The position numbers and the translations under genes were made by a program. Positions 1 through 9,903 of a stretch of 42,500 nucleotides of DNA are shown here, piece after piece; the stretch's first letter is position 1, and every line of letters begins with the position of its first letter. Source of the stretch: Botryococcus braunii (taxonomy: Eukaryota > Chlorophyta > Trebouxiophyceae); contig MVGU01000919.1 of NCBI GenBank assembly GCA_002005505.1, positions 60,001-102,500 of the forward strand, given 5' to 3'. The notes below the pieces were generated by a model. That model was not told the DNA's origin, did no database searches, and saw only the letters and a list, made by a program, of their open reading frames with translations.

Positions 1-298
1 ACCGGTACCCACGGTGAACACTTCCAAGGGAGGCCAGCTCCCCTCGGGCCAGAAACTAGTCCGCTCGAAGGGGAAGCTGGCTGTGAGCTCTCGGGTTCAA
101 AAGCTGGTGAGGAGGGAGCGCTCCCCCGTCAGGGACCAGAGACCGCTGGTGACTACCCCTTGTCATCCCTGAATACCCACTGTCATCCCTGACCAACCCT
201 TGGTTTTGTTCCCCCCTAGCGTGCCCCCTTTTTTCAACTACCCTGGCTATCCCCGTTTATTCAGTGAATGCACTCTGACTGCATCAGGGTAACTTTGC

Positions 299-335
299 GT
301 GCGCGCGCGCGTATTTGTGCGAGAGAGAGAGAGAG

Positions 336-417
<82 letters not shown>
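299..417. repeat. GC-dinucleotide stretch plus (GA)n microsatellite
   Basis: A short CG-alternating stretch is followed by a nearly pure GA tract of about 95 bp with a single C interruption near 338. It lies just upstream of the first gene and may be in its 5' untranslated region or promoter. The remainder of 1-594 shows no convincing coding frame. Arg/Glu-repeat open frames across the tract are artefacts of the repeat. Confidence 0.95.
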
Positions 418-420
<3 letters not shown>

Positions 421-594
421 TCCTATCCTTTCAAAGGATAGGTTGCCGGTCAGTCAGAGTTACTCGTGTGTTCTGTCATGTATTGCGAGTTGCAATTTCG
501 TCACACTTGGTGACCAGCTAGGCACATCGTGTCGGGGTCGTTTGCATGTTTTATTTTATAGCCACGGATCTCCTTTTTTGGAAGGGGCTGATTG

Positions 595-2607
595 ATGTCC
601 CGTGTTGTCTTGCCGGGAAAGCAGGCCAGGAAGAAGCGGGCGGCGCCTCAGACCAAGCCAGGTCTCACCATAAATCCCGGCCGCCAGAACAAATGGTACG
701 ACAAACCCCGGGTGGTCCTTCGCCGTACCTCGAAAGGCGAGTCGGCGGCCCGCCCCGCTTGTCCCGAGCTGGAGGCCCGTGAGGTCCCGTGCTGGGTCTC
801 ACTGCGACTCACAACCCACCCGGATTCCGAGCAGGTTTCCGTCTCCTTGGTCCCCGAGGGACCGGCCCGTCGACGTCTTGTCCCGTCAGGACGGATCGGG
901 CCACCGCCGGGGTACGTCACTGTCAAGCTGTCGCCCGAGCGACTGCCGCGGCTCCCGCCCGAGCCCCGCGTGGTGCTGCGTTTGAACATCCTCCAGAGGT
1001 ATGTGGAGCCCTCCCCGGCCGCGGGCACTGGCGCGGGTGCCCAGCGCGGCGCCTCTTCCGCTGCCAGGCCAGGCCTGGCCCAGCGGGACGCTGTTGCGGT
1101 ACGGATGGACACAGCCGGGGACCGCGTGTCGGTGAGCCTGTCGCCCATCCCCCAGGCCGGGGAGCACCGCGAGGGGCTCTCCCTGCAGCAGGAAGCGGGC
1201 GACGCGATGGAGGTTGACGTGGATGGGGAGCACCCTGCGGTACATCCTTGCTCCCCATCTGGACATGCTGCGGTCCCCATGTGCGTCGACGGGGGACGTG
1301 CTCCGCCAAGCGCCACAGGGCCGGACCACGTGCACGTCCGCATTGACGCGGACGGGGACCGTGTCGCGCTGGCCCTCGTACCGCCCGCTGCGCAACAGCC
1401 GCACCTGGGGGCCTGTCAAGGGGGTGCGGGCCGCGAACCGCAGCGGCAGCCGGAGGAGTTCGTCGCCGTGTCCCTCTCCTTGGAGGAGGTCCCGCCACCG
1501 CCGCCAAGGCTGCGGCTGCGTCTGCTGGTGGCGCGCGAGCGTCGAAAGCGGAATGACGCGGGCAAGTTCCTTCCGGCAAAAGGACGCAAGCGGCAGCGGG
1601 ATGAGCCCGAGCACGGCGTGCTCGTCCCCCTCCTGGTGGAGGGCCCTCTGGTGCCGGAGACGCACCCAACCTGCTCCACCCTCCAGCCCCACAGGTCCTC
1701 AGAGCCTGGAAGCGTGAGCGGCATCTCTCCCCCGCCTGTCGCCAGGGGTGCGGAGCCTGGAAGCGGGGAAAGCCGCCCGGGGCTGCCCACTGCCACCGCG
1801 GAAGGGGGCCCCGAGGGGCCCGAGGACGACGACGACGAGATCTGGCGGGGCGGCGTGGCGGTGCCTGTCGTCTTAGAGCCCACGGCGTGGGACTACCACT
1901 GCGACACGCTCGCCGCTCGCCTGTGGCCGCTCTCAGAGGCCGGCCCCGGGTTTTTCGAGTCGGAGGACCTCACCGGGACGTACGTCCCCGTCATCTCGGA
2001 GGAGCAGGCTATGTCCTCCGCGCGATCCGGGCCGCCCGTTGCGTCCCGCCGCGCTCCGGGCGGCCTGGGCAGCGGCGCGGCAAAAGCCAGCCGCGTCCTC
2101 GGCAAGCGGAAGCGGACGGCGGTCCCACCGCTCGTGCTGCTGGGGCTGCGGCCGAGCCTCAAAAAGCAAGGGCCCGCGGCGAAGGGCAAGGCCTCGGGCC
2201 CCGCAGCTGCGGGAGCGGCCCGGTCCCACAAGCAGGCGGCGTCTCGGCCTGGCAAGGCGCACTCAGTGGCAGCGGCGGAGCGGGGAAGCCTCCTCCGCGA
2301 CATCAAGAAGTCGGAGAGGGATTCTGTCCTAAACACGGCTGCTGCCAGGCAGAGCAATGAGGAGCTCAGGGCGCTCGTTGCCTCCGGGCTGCTAGCCCCC
2401 GGCAATGCGTCCTTTGTGGTCAAGAGGCGCACGCACCCGGTCACCGTCCGTGCGGATGGTACGCCCTGCTTCTTTCTGCGCTTGTTCCCCTGCCCTCTCT
2501 TTCTTTGTGCGTGTATGCGTGCGCGCGCGCACACGTGTGTGTGTGTGTGTGTGTGTGTGTCTGTGTCTGTGTGTGTGTGTGTGTGTGTGCGCGCCTGTGC
2601 GTGTGTG

Positions 2608-2650
<43 letters not shown>

Positions 2651-3792
2651 GTGTGCGAGGGGTGGACCCCGCTCCCTCTGCACGCAGTCGCTCATCACTT
2701 TCTTGCATCGGAACCCTGTATGTGAAAAGTGTGAGGCCCGCGCGCGCGCGCGCGCGAGCGTGCCGTGCGCAAGTCATTTCTTCCATTATTGTTTGCAAAG
2801 CCGCTCTTTTGAATCTCCCTGGAGGCGTCCTGGTGTACATCAGATGGCTCTACCTGACCCTCTCGAAATTCTCAATCTGGTCTCTTGCTCTGTAGCAAAG
2901 CGAGGTTTGAATCTGCTGCAGGCGTCCTGGTGTACAACGGATGGTTATACCTGACCCTGTCGACGCTGGCCCAAGTCATCTTCCGGGAGCACGCCATGAG
3001 CAGCAGCAACTACTGGAAGAACATCATCTACCGAGGCCAGCCGCTCGAGGTGCGGCGCCAGGCCCTGAAAGCCGGGCCCCCCTACCGCGTCCCGGCCGCC
3101 AAACACGTCCCGCGCGCCTCCCACCTCCCGCAGCCTCCCCCCACTGCTGGCAAGGCGCCGCCCGCCCGGCGGGGGGAGGCTCCGCCCACCAAGCGCCAGC
3201 CGCCGCCCTCCCCCGGCGGTCCCCTGAGGCCGCCCTGGACGGGGCCCACTCCCCCCCGCTCCGCGAGCGCCTGGACTCGCCCACCGCAGGGCCGGCCCCC
3301 GCGGGCAGCCCCCACGAAGCGGTGCCCGTGGGTCCCGCGGACCGCGACCCCTGCACAGCCCTGGAGGGAGGAGACTGCTCCAGGAAGAGGAAGCGTGAGG
3401 GTCCCGACACCGAGCTGCCGCACCTCCCCCGGCGGGAGTCGGACCCGCCCGCCGCAGACTCACCGGCCTCCCCGGCAGCCGCCCTCCGCCTGGAACACCC
3501 GGGCCGCACATCTGTGAAGCGCAAGCGCGACGCGCTGGATGCGCCTGGAGAGGGGTTGGGGGCGCGAGCCGTGCGGCGGCGGCTCTCCGACCCCCCCATC
3601 GCCGACTTAGAGGAGTTCGCCGCCCAGTGCGCGGCCGCTGCTTCGGCTGCGGATTCCCCTTGTGCGCCCCTGGGCCAGCCTGTCGAACTCGGCGGCGCCG
3701 CTCTGGCACCCACCCTGGTCTTGCGTGAAGCAGGTGGCGACGGTGTAGTGTCACTGCCCCCGCTGCGACTTGAGCAGATGGCGACCGGGTAA
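595..3792 (+). CDS. Large disordered nuclear protein with C-terminal RAMA-like domain
   Basis: Exon 1 runs from ATG 595 to 2458 (621 codons plus one base); a GTACGC donor and a TGCTGCAG acceptor define a 463-bp intron (2459-2921); exon 2 starts at 2922. The N-terminal part is basic and Pro/Ala/Gly-rich with several KRKR-type nuclear localisation candidates and a DDDDE acidic run. Across the splice the protein reads LRALVASGLLAPG, then VRADGVLVYNGWLYL, then NYWKNIIYRGQPLEV. This fits the RAMA fold (GLL.PG turn, DG..VY.G strand, Ser-rich helix, W...YRGQ.L end) seen in restriction methylase-associated proteins and in MPND. After about 3180 the likely reading frame changes: the RAMA frame stops at 3517, while another frame stays open to a stop at 3790-3792 and carries two KRKR motifs. 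A small intron or a one-base assembly error would explain this. A TGTAA polyadenylation-like motif is at 3808. No catalytic domain is visible. A DNA-methylation reader role is inferred from the family. Confidence 0.75.
2532..2757. repeat. Compound GT microsatellite and GC tract in intron 1
   Basis: Interrupted (GT)n occupies 2532-2645, and an 8-unit CG-alternating block lies near 2738-2757. Both are within the intron that splits the RAMA-like domain. They produce spurious Cys/Val open frames that continue from exon 1. Confidence 0.95.
2808..2970 (+). repeat. Tandem duplicate of the RAMA exon start
   Basis: The block near 2808-2875 repeats the true exon 2 start at 2905-2970, offset by 98 bp. 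Both read GVLVY..WLYLTLS. The upstream copy keeps an AG before GCGTCC (so a possible acceptor), but it diverges after LTLS and hits a stop after about 23 codons. It looks like a decayed duplicated exon or a poison exon. Confidence 0.75.
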
Positions 3793-3849
3793 CGTCACCC
3801 CTTCTTATGTAAAAGTGGGTCCCCGGATTAAAGACGGATTTTGTCAAAG

Positions 3850-4780
3850 CTGAGGTTTGAATGCAAGAGGGAGTTCGTCAAAAAGAGCCTTGTAGAGTAG
3901 TATCGCTCCTCTTGCAGCGTAGTATGGGGCCTGAGGGGGCCCGGCCGGCGTGATAGCGTGGTTGACCCTTGTAGGAAAGGGAGCTCGGACCTTCGCTTCA
4001 GCGGGGGCTGTGATTCTGGATTTGATTCTGCAAATGTACCGTGATCAAGCGGTGTCGGCCGCCTTTGGGCATCCTGTGTCTGTACGTGCTGAAAGTGGTG
4101 TTGCGATCATATGGCCTTGCAAAGCCCAGGTGTGTCCAGGGGCTTTCGTGTCTGGCGTTCGGGACGTAGTCCCCAGCATTCGGGGCCAACCCTTTGGCTA
4201 AGGGGCATTCGTGTCGGCCGTTCGATGTATTCCCCAACTTTATTTCAAGCTCGCCAGCATTAACTAAGCTTCTGCGTCTAGAGGCCACCTTTTGGGTACA
4301 GGGGCTTTTGCGGGTGGCGTTCGAAAGTCGTCCTGGGAACTCCCACGAGATCACATTTCAGCCCGAAATCTACCTCGATCGGGACTTTCCCGACTCGGAA
4401 AGGAAGGAATTTGCCCTGAGAATCAGCATAAATTCGACCCTCGCGGGAGTTCGCAGTCATCCCCTGCACTTGGGGCCAACTTTTGGGTCCCGGAGATGCC
4501 AGGTCGGGTGAGTTTGGACGTCATCCCCAAATTGGGGCCCAGCATTTGGGTCCATGAATGACATTGTCTCCAGCATTCGGGCCCAACATTTGGGTCCATG
4601 AGCTTTCAGGGTCTTACGGCTAGCATCCGGGGCCAACAGTCTGTGTTCTGGTCCCCGAACTAGGGTTGACTCGCATGTCGTTCGCGGGCTCGATTTCATT
4701 GACCGGGGCACTCCCCGGCGCTTTCATGTTGGGATTGACGGAGTGTGAGCACAGAGACTTCCAAGGCCGTCTCAGGTCGT
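3850..4780. repeat. Non-coding stretch with degenerate GGGGCCAA/TTTGGGTCC repeats
   Basis: No supported gene. From about 4140 to 4640 there are irregular, diverged copies of a motif combining CATTCGGGGCCAA and CATTTGGGTCC, with spacings of roughly 35-60 bp. Open frames here are short and not conserved in composition. Confidence 0.5.
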
Positions 4781-4782
4781 GA

Positions 4783-5196
4783 AGGTCGTGGCAGGGTCGT
4801 GATGACGTGTTCCCTTTCTTAATGTTAAAAGATCGTGGTGGTTGTGGCAGGGTCGTGGACCACGTGTTCCTATTCTCAATGTTAAAGGATCGTGGTGGTT
4901 GTGGCAGGGTCGTGACGATGTGGTCCCTTTCTTCATGTAAAAAGGCCGTGGTGGTTGTGGCAGGGTCGTGACAACGTATTCCCTTTCTCAATGTAAAATC
5001 ATCGTGGTGGTCGTGGCAGGGTTGTGACCACGTGTTTTCTTTTTCAAAGGAAAAATATCGTGGTGGTCGTGGCAGGGTCGTGGACAACGTTTTCCATTTT
5101 CAATGTGAAGAGATCTTGGTGGTCGTGGCAGGGTCGTGACAACGTTTTCCCCTTTATCATTAAAAGAAGGTCGTGGTGGTCGTGGCAGGCCGTGGA
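4783..5196. repeat. 56-57 bp minisatellite, about 7.5 copies
   Basis: Each unit starts GGTCGTGGCAGGGTCGTG, followed by a variable A/T-richer half around TTCCCTTTCTCAATGT. Units I counted are 56 or 57 bp. Because 57 is divisible by three, parts of the array stay open on both strands and give repeated His/Asp/Thr peptides. I regard these as repeat artefacts. Confidence 0.9.
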
Positions 5197-5370
5197 CGAG
5201 GTCCACCCCCCCTCCCCTTTTCTTAAGGGGAAAATTTACTGAAATGAAAAGGGAATTCGGATGATAAAAGGGAGATACTCAGAGGAGGAGGGAGACGGCG
5301 ACGGGAGTCGGGTTGGGATGTGCCAAACCGAGACGCTGCCATGTGCAGAAAGTTTCTGCAGGCTGCGGGA

Positions 5371-5403
5371 TTAGGGTTTAGGGTTCAGAATTAGGGATTA
5401 GGG
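5371..5403 (+). repeat. Interstitial telomere-like sequence (TTTAGGG variants)
   Basis: Four short units (TTAGGG, TTTAGGG, TTAGGG and TTAGGG) lie within about 33 bp, partly degenerate. TTTAGGG is the usual plant and green algal telomere unit. The stretch is too short to be a telomere. Confidence 0.55.
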
Positions 5404-5739
5404 CTCGCCTAACGGGATTTTCCTTCAACCCTTTGCCTGCGGGGCCCCTCCTCTCCGAGGCCTCTCCTGCACTGAGAGATTGGCCTGGGTTGCCACTATT
5501 TTTACGGAACACGGATGCTGATCATGAATGCGATGCGACGCGCGTACGTCCACTGTGTCTGCAACACACCGTGGCGTAACGTACATCCATCGTACCGGAA
5601 GTGTCCGCATGCTCCGGGAGGCGGCCGGGGGTCCAGCACGTGCAAGACATTTCTCTGTATGTGTAAGAATTGTTTGCTTGCATTGTTGCGAAGAATGGAC
5701 GACGTCTTGCCAGTCTTTTGTGCCAAGGACTATCCAGAA

Positions 5740-6110
5740 TATATACAGGTGTACATAGACTATCTCTATAGTAGACCGGCATATAGACTATATTTATAGT
5801 AGACTGGCATACAGACGACGTCTGGCCAGTCTTTGTGCCATACATTGAGTAGACTGGCATACAGACGACGTCTTTGTATTAGTTAGACCACAGCTTCATG
5901 GGGATCGGGGTGGTACAATTACAAATACACGTGCCATAGACTGTGCACGTGCTATATGTGCCACATGTGCCATATGAGACTGGCGTACAGACGTGGCTAC
6001 CTCTAAACAATGTTGCCACGGTATGTTGCATGGGATCGACGATGTCCAGGCTTATGTATTGCCATGCTGCGTGACATAGACTGGACATCCCCTTGCCGGG
6101 TGCACGCTGC
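5740..6110. repeat. Diverged tandem repeats around TAGACTGGCATACAGACG
   Basis: Copies of TAGACTGGCATACAGACGACG occur near 5799 and 5852, with weaker ones near 5770 and 5978. Several CACGTG and CATATG palindromes are interspersed at 5925-5975. No gene is supported between 5400 and 6110. Confidence 0.6.
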
Positions 6111-6113
6111 CAC

Positions 6114-6227
6114 ACTGTGTTTATAATTAAGAGTGAAGCCTATCCTAACCGCACACCAGAAATCTTGCATGCGGGTATGCGGAATCTGGGGGCCAGAGAC
6201 AAAGAGGTGGTGTAGCCAACTGTGTTT
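6114..6227 (-). mobile_element. Small dispersed element, copy A (about 96 bp)
   Basis: Read on the minus strand, the element ends in GGCTTCACTCTTAATTATAA. The body at about 6123-6218 is bordered by the 9-bp direct repeat ACTGTGTTT (6114-6122 and 6219-6227), like a target-site duplication. About 80 bp matches the copy at 9567-9647. No coding capacity is seen. It could be a short non-autonomous retroelement. Confidence 0.6.
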
Positions 6228-6300
6228 GTCATAATGGATGAGAACTTGGCGTGATGCGGGGCATAGACTGGACACCCTATGCCACGTGCACACCGCCACG

Positions 6301-6349
<49 letters not shown>

Positions 6350-6387
6350 GGGGGTGTGTGTGTGTGTGTGTGCGCGCGCGCGCGCGC
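6301..6387. repeat. (GT)n microsatellite with G run and CG tail
   Basis: (GT)n is interrupted by GGGGGGG near 6346 and ends in a CG-alternating block near 6372-6386. Confidence 0.95.
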
Positions 6388-6549
6388 CAGAATGGTTCAT
6401 AAGTCGCCATGGTGTGTGGCTCTGTGTGCATAACGTCATGACATGCTGCGTTGCCTATATTTGACAACTTCTTACTTTTGATACGCCGTGCGGATCGGAA
6501 CGGACAGCCGTCTTGTCCCGCCGATTGCATCACAATGGGACGCTGCAGC

Positions 6550-6690
6550 CGTGTGTTCATTGGACAGCGTGTCCAGTTGCTGCCTGCTCTCGTGGCGCGC
6601 GGCCATTGGACAGCGTGTTTCTGCATTGGACAGCATGTCTCGTGCTCTCTGTGCCGTGTACCCACTGGACAGCGTGTCAAGATGCTGCCT
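6550..6690. repeat. Short irregular repeat of ATTGGACAGCGTGT
   Basis: Five copies of a TTGGACAGCRTGT-like motif occur at irregular spacing, between two longer related blocks ending TGCTGCCTGCT. No gene is supported from 6690 to 7260. Confidence 0.65.
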
Positions 6691-7039
6691 GCTTTCGTGC
6701 CGGCATGGAATAAAACCAAAATATTGCAGTTAGTGGGAGCTCCTTTCTCGAGAAAAACCTCGGGGTGGGAAAGTGCTCGAGCTCAGAGCGGTCTTGGTAG
6801 CTGTTTCCCCTACGATTTTGGCGGGCTGTGTCCTGCTCAGCCGCTTAGCGGGCGACGTTTTTGATCGGGCTAATTTGCAGCAGGGCAGCTGATGAGACTT
6901 TCGTAGCATTTGCCGCAGAGGGCAGCTGTTTGTACAGGTTTGGTGTTGAGTCTGGTTTATTTATTTATATGTTTATGGCTAAGTTTAGACTGGCGGACGA
7001 CAAATAAAGCGCGCCGAGAGGCCGTGGGGGTTCATTGTG

Positions 7040-7050
7040 TATATATAAAG
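7040..7050 (+). promoter_or_regulatory. Possible TATA box
   Basis: TATATATAAAG lies about 20 bp downstream of a GC-rich stretch and upstream of a region with no convincing gene. The only downstream open frames are in the 39-bp minisatellite. Treat as a candidate only. Confidence 0.2.
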
Positions 7051-7198
7051 TCCCGGCTGGCAGTGCTCTCGTTGGCGGTACGATCGTCAGTGTACAGAAC
7101 TGGGCTCTAGAGCAGCTTCGTGACTATGTAAAGAGCTATTGATGCTGCTCATTTGCCTCGGGCACGTTGCATTCGGCCAGCTATGTCGTGCAACATGT

Positions 7199-7248
7199 AA
7201 ATGCAGAGCCCTGTTCACTCTTAATTCTAAATGCAGAGCCATGTTCAC
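7199..7248. repeat. Direct repeat flanking a 10-bp insert resembling the dispersed element
   Basis: A 20-bp direct repeat (AAATGCAGAGCCCTGTTCAC, second copy with one mismatch) brackets TCTTAATTCT. Joined to the TTCAC of the repeat, this resembles the end of the dispersed element at 6.1 and 9.6 kb. It could be an extremely truncated insertion or simple duplication. Confidence 0.35.
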
Positions 7249-7263
7249 AATGCGGTTGTCTGC

Positions 7264-7515
7264 TGTGCCTATGTGTGAGCTTGCACTCACATTTGCAATT
7301 GCCATGCCTATGTGTGCGCTTGCATTCACGTTTGCATATGCCGTACATGTGTGTGAGCTTGCATGCACGTTTGCACATGCCGTGCCTGTGTGTGCGCTTG
7401 CATTCGCGTTTGCATATGCCGTGCCTATGTGTGCGCTTGCATTCACGTTTGTATATGCCGTGCTTATGTGTGCGCTTGCATTCACGTTTGCATATGCCGT
7501 GCATGTGTGTGCCCT
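7264..7515. repeat. 39-bp minisatellite, about 6.5 copies
   Basis: The unit begins CTATGTGTGCGCTTGCATTC and continues through ACGTTTGCATATGCCGTG. Since 39 is 3 x 13, every frame without a stop in one unit stays open, and at least two frames on each strand are open. The plus frame at 7139-7528 gives a 13-residue CALAFTFAYAV-type repeat. No start context or domain argues for a protein. From 7515 to 8160 I see nothing recognisable. Confidence 0.9.
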
Positions 7516-8663
7516 CTACTCACATTAGCATTAGCAGTGCATTTGCGCCTTCAAATCCACCACGCAACTTGCCATCATGCATGTGTGCCTTCAAAGCAGG
7601 AGACGTCAAAATGGACACCTCTGTAACAAAATGGGAATCAGCAGTGCATACTTACGGAATTTGCAATAAACAGCTGATGGGATTTCCCTGGCTGGGTTTG
7701 ACAAATAAGGTACAACTGCATAAGGTACAGTTGTACTAGATACTACTTATGATATACTTGGTGTATAGAATACAAATGCAGGTATCAGCTCATTATAACA
7801 TATGTGATTTGTGTTTGGGCAATTAATAAGGTTAAAAGGGCTGGTTTGCTACAAGCAATGACTTTTTGCTCCAGCACCTCTTCAAGACAATGGCAGAAGT
7901 CTTTGCAGCTTGTATATTTGATGGTTTGTTTGCTGCAACTTCAAGACTATGCAAGATTTGAATAATTATGCACAACAGTTTGGTTTAAAAGACAAGCAAA
8001 TAAGGACAATATGCTTAAGGTACAAGTCAGTTAGTTATTTGTACCTCCGATGTACATATGCAATACTGGTCCTTCAAAGAAGGATCATTGTAACCTTTGG
8101 ATCAGGACACTGTATCCAACGCAGGTGCCAGTTTTCAACAATGTTACACATCAATATGTGATGGTGCGTCTCGTCCTTGAGCTTGTTGTAGATCACACGC
8201 AACCTAAGTCCGTACGAGCACGTGTGTCTCGCGTTAGCAGTACCTGCAGGTCACCAGTAACGGATCGCCTTCAGAGGCGCCCGGCTGCTAATTGATCCTC
8301 AGATTTACCTTGGGGCTCATGTTTTTTGTGGTAGGAGAAAAATCTTACAAACACTGTAAGAGACTAAGACCCACGCAAGGCATTTCCTGAAGTAGGTGGT
8401 GTATGTGTGTTAACCTGTGTCTTCCAGGTTCGAGGGACGACTGAAATCGCCTTCCGCTGCCGCCTACATCCAGAGCTAAGAGGTAATCCCGTATATGGTA
8501 GACTTTTCTAGGGCTGGCCAAGTTTTCCCTGTTGTGTTTCCTGTGGAAGAGACAAAGTGAGGGAGACGTCCCGCAACTTTCTACGCGTCTTGTGGAAGCA
8601 CAACTAAAACGGCGTATTAGGTGCGAAGGTACACCAAAAGCCAACCAGTGCCTATCATTTCGT

Positions 8664-8858
8664 CTATTTTGACCATCGTGGTCTTTGCATTAGTGATTTT
8701 GAAAGAATCGTGCAAATTTTGTACCAAACACGGAAGTGATCAAGTCCTTGTACGTAGTCAGTCGGGGGCATTTTCCACACGCTGGCAAGCATAAGCATCA
8801 GGCTGGGATCCGTACATTCTGCTCGAAAATAATATAAGCTGCTTGAACGGTTGGCCAT
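8664..8858 (-). other. 64-codon antisense open frame in the 5' part of the element
   Basis: An ATG-initiated frame runs against the direction of the element. It also exists at 18099-18293 in the other copy, with four residue changes and no stop. Most of the surrounding DNA is equally similar, so this is weak evidence for a protein. No domain was recognised. Confidence 0.2.
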
Positions 8859-9566
8859 TATTTGTCAAACCTTGTTAGATCTTGTTACGGGCGACGCGCC
8901 TCGTTGTTAACGGCGCTGGCACATGCTGTGTTGTTTGGCCACCTAAATGTTCTGACATTTACATATAGGCTGCATTACAATAGTTCAAGCTAGGCAAAGC
9001 CGTCAATTTGCTAAAGATTGTGCCGTGTTGGGAGCAATCTGCCCAGACCACCAAGCTCAAAGGCTACCTAACAGCATTCCAGAGAAGTTTACAAGCTAAG
9101 GTGTGTCCTAACATAAGTGACAGGCTGCTCTGGATGGTTCTCTAGAGCATACAGAGTTGCATCCTGGTTCGGAGTAGTGTAACCTGCCCGGCAGACGTAG
9201 CATTGCACGAGCTTCTCGTTATTGGTATTGCTAAGTAAGTGCTAAGATCGGCCATTGTGGCACTGCACAGGCACAATTAAGGTAAATTGGTTGCAATCGT
9301 AGCTCGAACGCCGTGTGTGTGTGGCTTGTCGATCAGTCGGGCATCGTAAGGTCTAAGCAACAGGGTAAAGCATGGCTGGGTAACATTGCTCGATTGTTCA
9401 TAAGCAGCAAAATATTTTCTTCTGTGTGGCGCGAATTGGGGGGACAACCGGGAACGGTCCGAGATCGTCTAGATCCTGAGCTTTGCTAGCTACGGTTTTT
9501 GTCCTTGTGATTCTGGCAGTACTTGGTGTGGTCCACTATGGATCCTCTTAAGGTGGACCCCGGTGT

Positions 9567-9647
9567 TTTATAATTAAGAGTGAAGCCTATTCTAACCGCA
9601 TACCCAAAATCCATCATGCAAGGACGCGGAATCTAGGGGCCAAATAC
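9567..9647 (-). mobile_element. Small dispersed element, copy B
   Basis: About 80 bp matches copy A at 6.12 kb, including AATTAAGAGTGAAGCCTAT and the GGAATCTRGGGGCCA block. It lies in the 2.1-kb segment absent from the right retroelement copy and abuts the GA tract at 9684. No clear target-site duplication was seen. Confidence 0.65.
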
Positions 9648-9681
9648 TGAAGGTGATGGGGAGGGAGCGAGGGAAGGGGGG

Positions 9682-9800
<119 letters not shown>

Positions 9801-9903
9801 TATCAACAGAGAGAAATGAGATTTAAGTACTGAGCCCATTCGTCGTCGCACTACTCACTTTTGAAATAGATGAAGGGGGCTGCACAGGCAATTCCATACA
9901 AGG

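Noticed and set aside
648..1692. Long minus-strand frames (231, 248 and 268 codons) opposite the first gene
   Set aside because: GC-rich codon bias keeps antisense frames open; only the plus frame has nuclear signals and leads in phase into the RAMA-like domain.
4783..5196. CRISPR-like array
   Set aside because: Units are contiguous diverged minisatellite copies without unique spacers, in a nuclear eukaryotic sequence; the same applies to 7264-7515 and 41667-41922.
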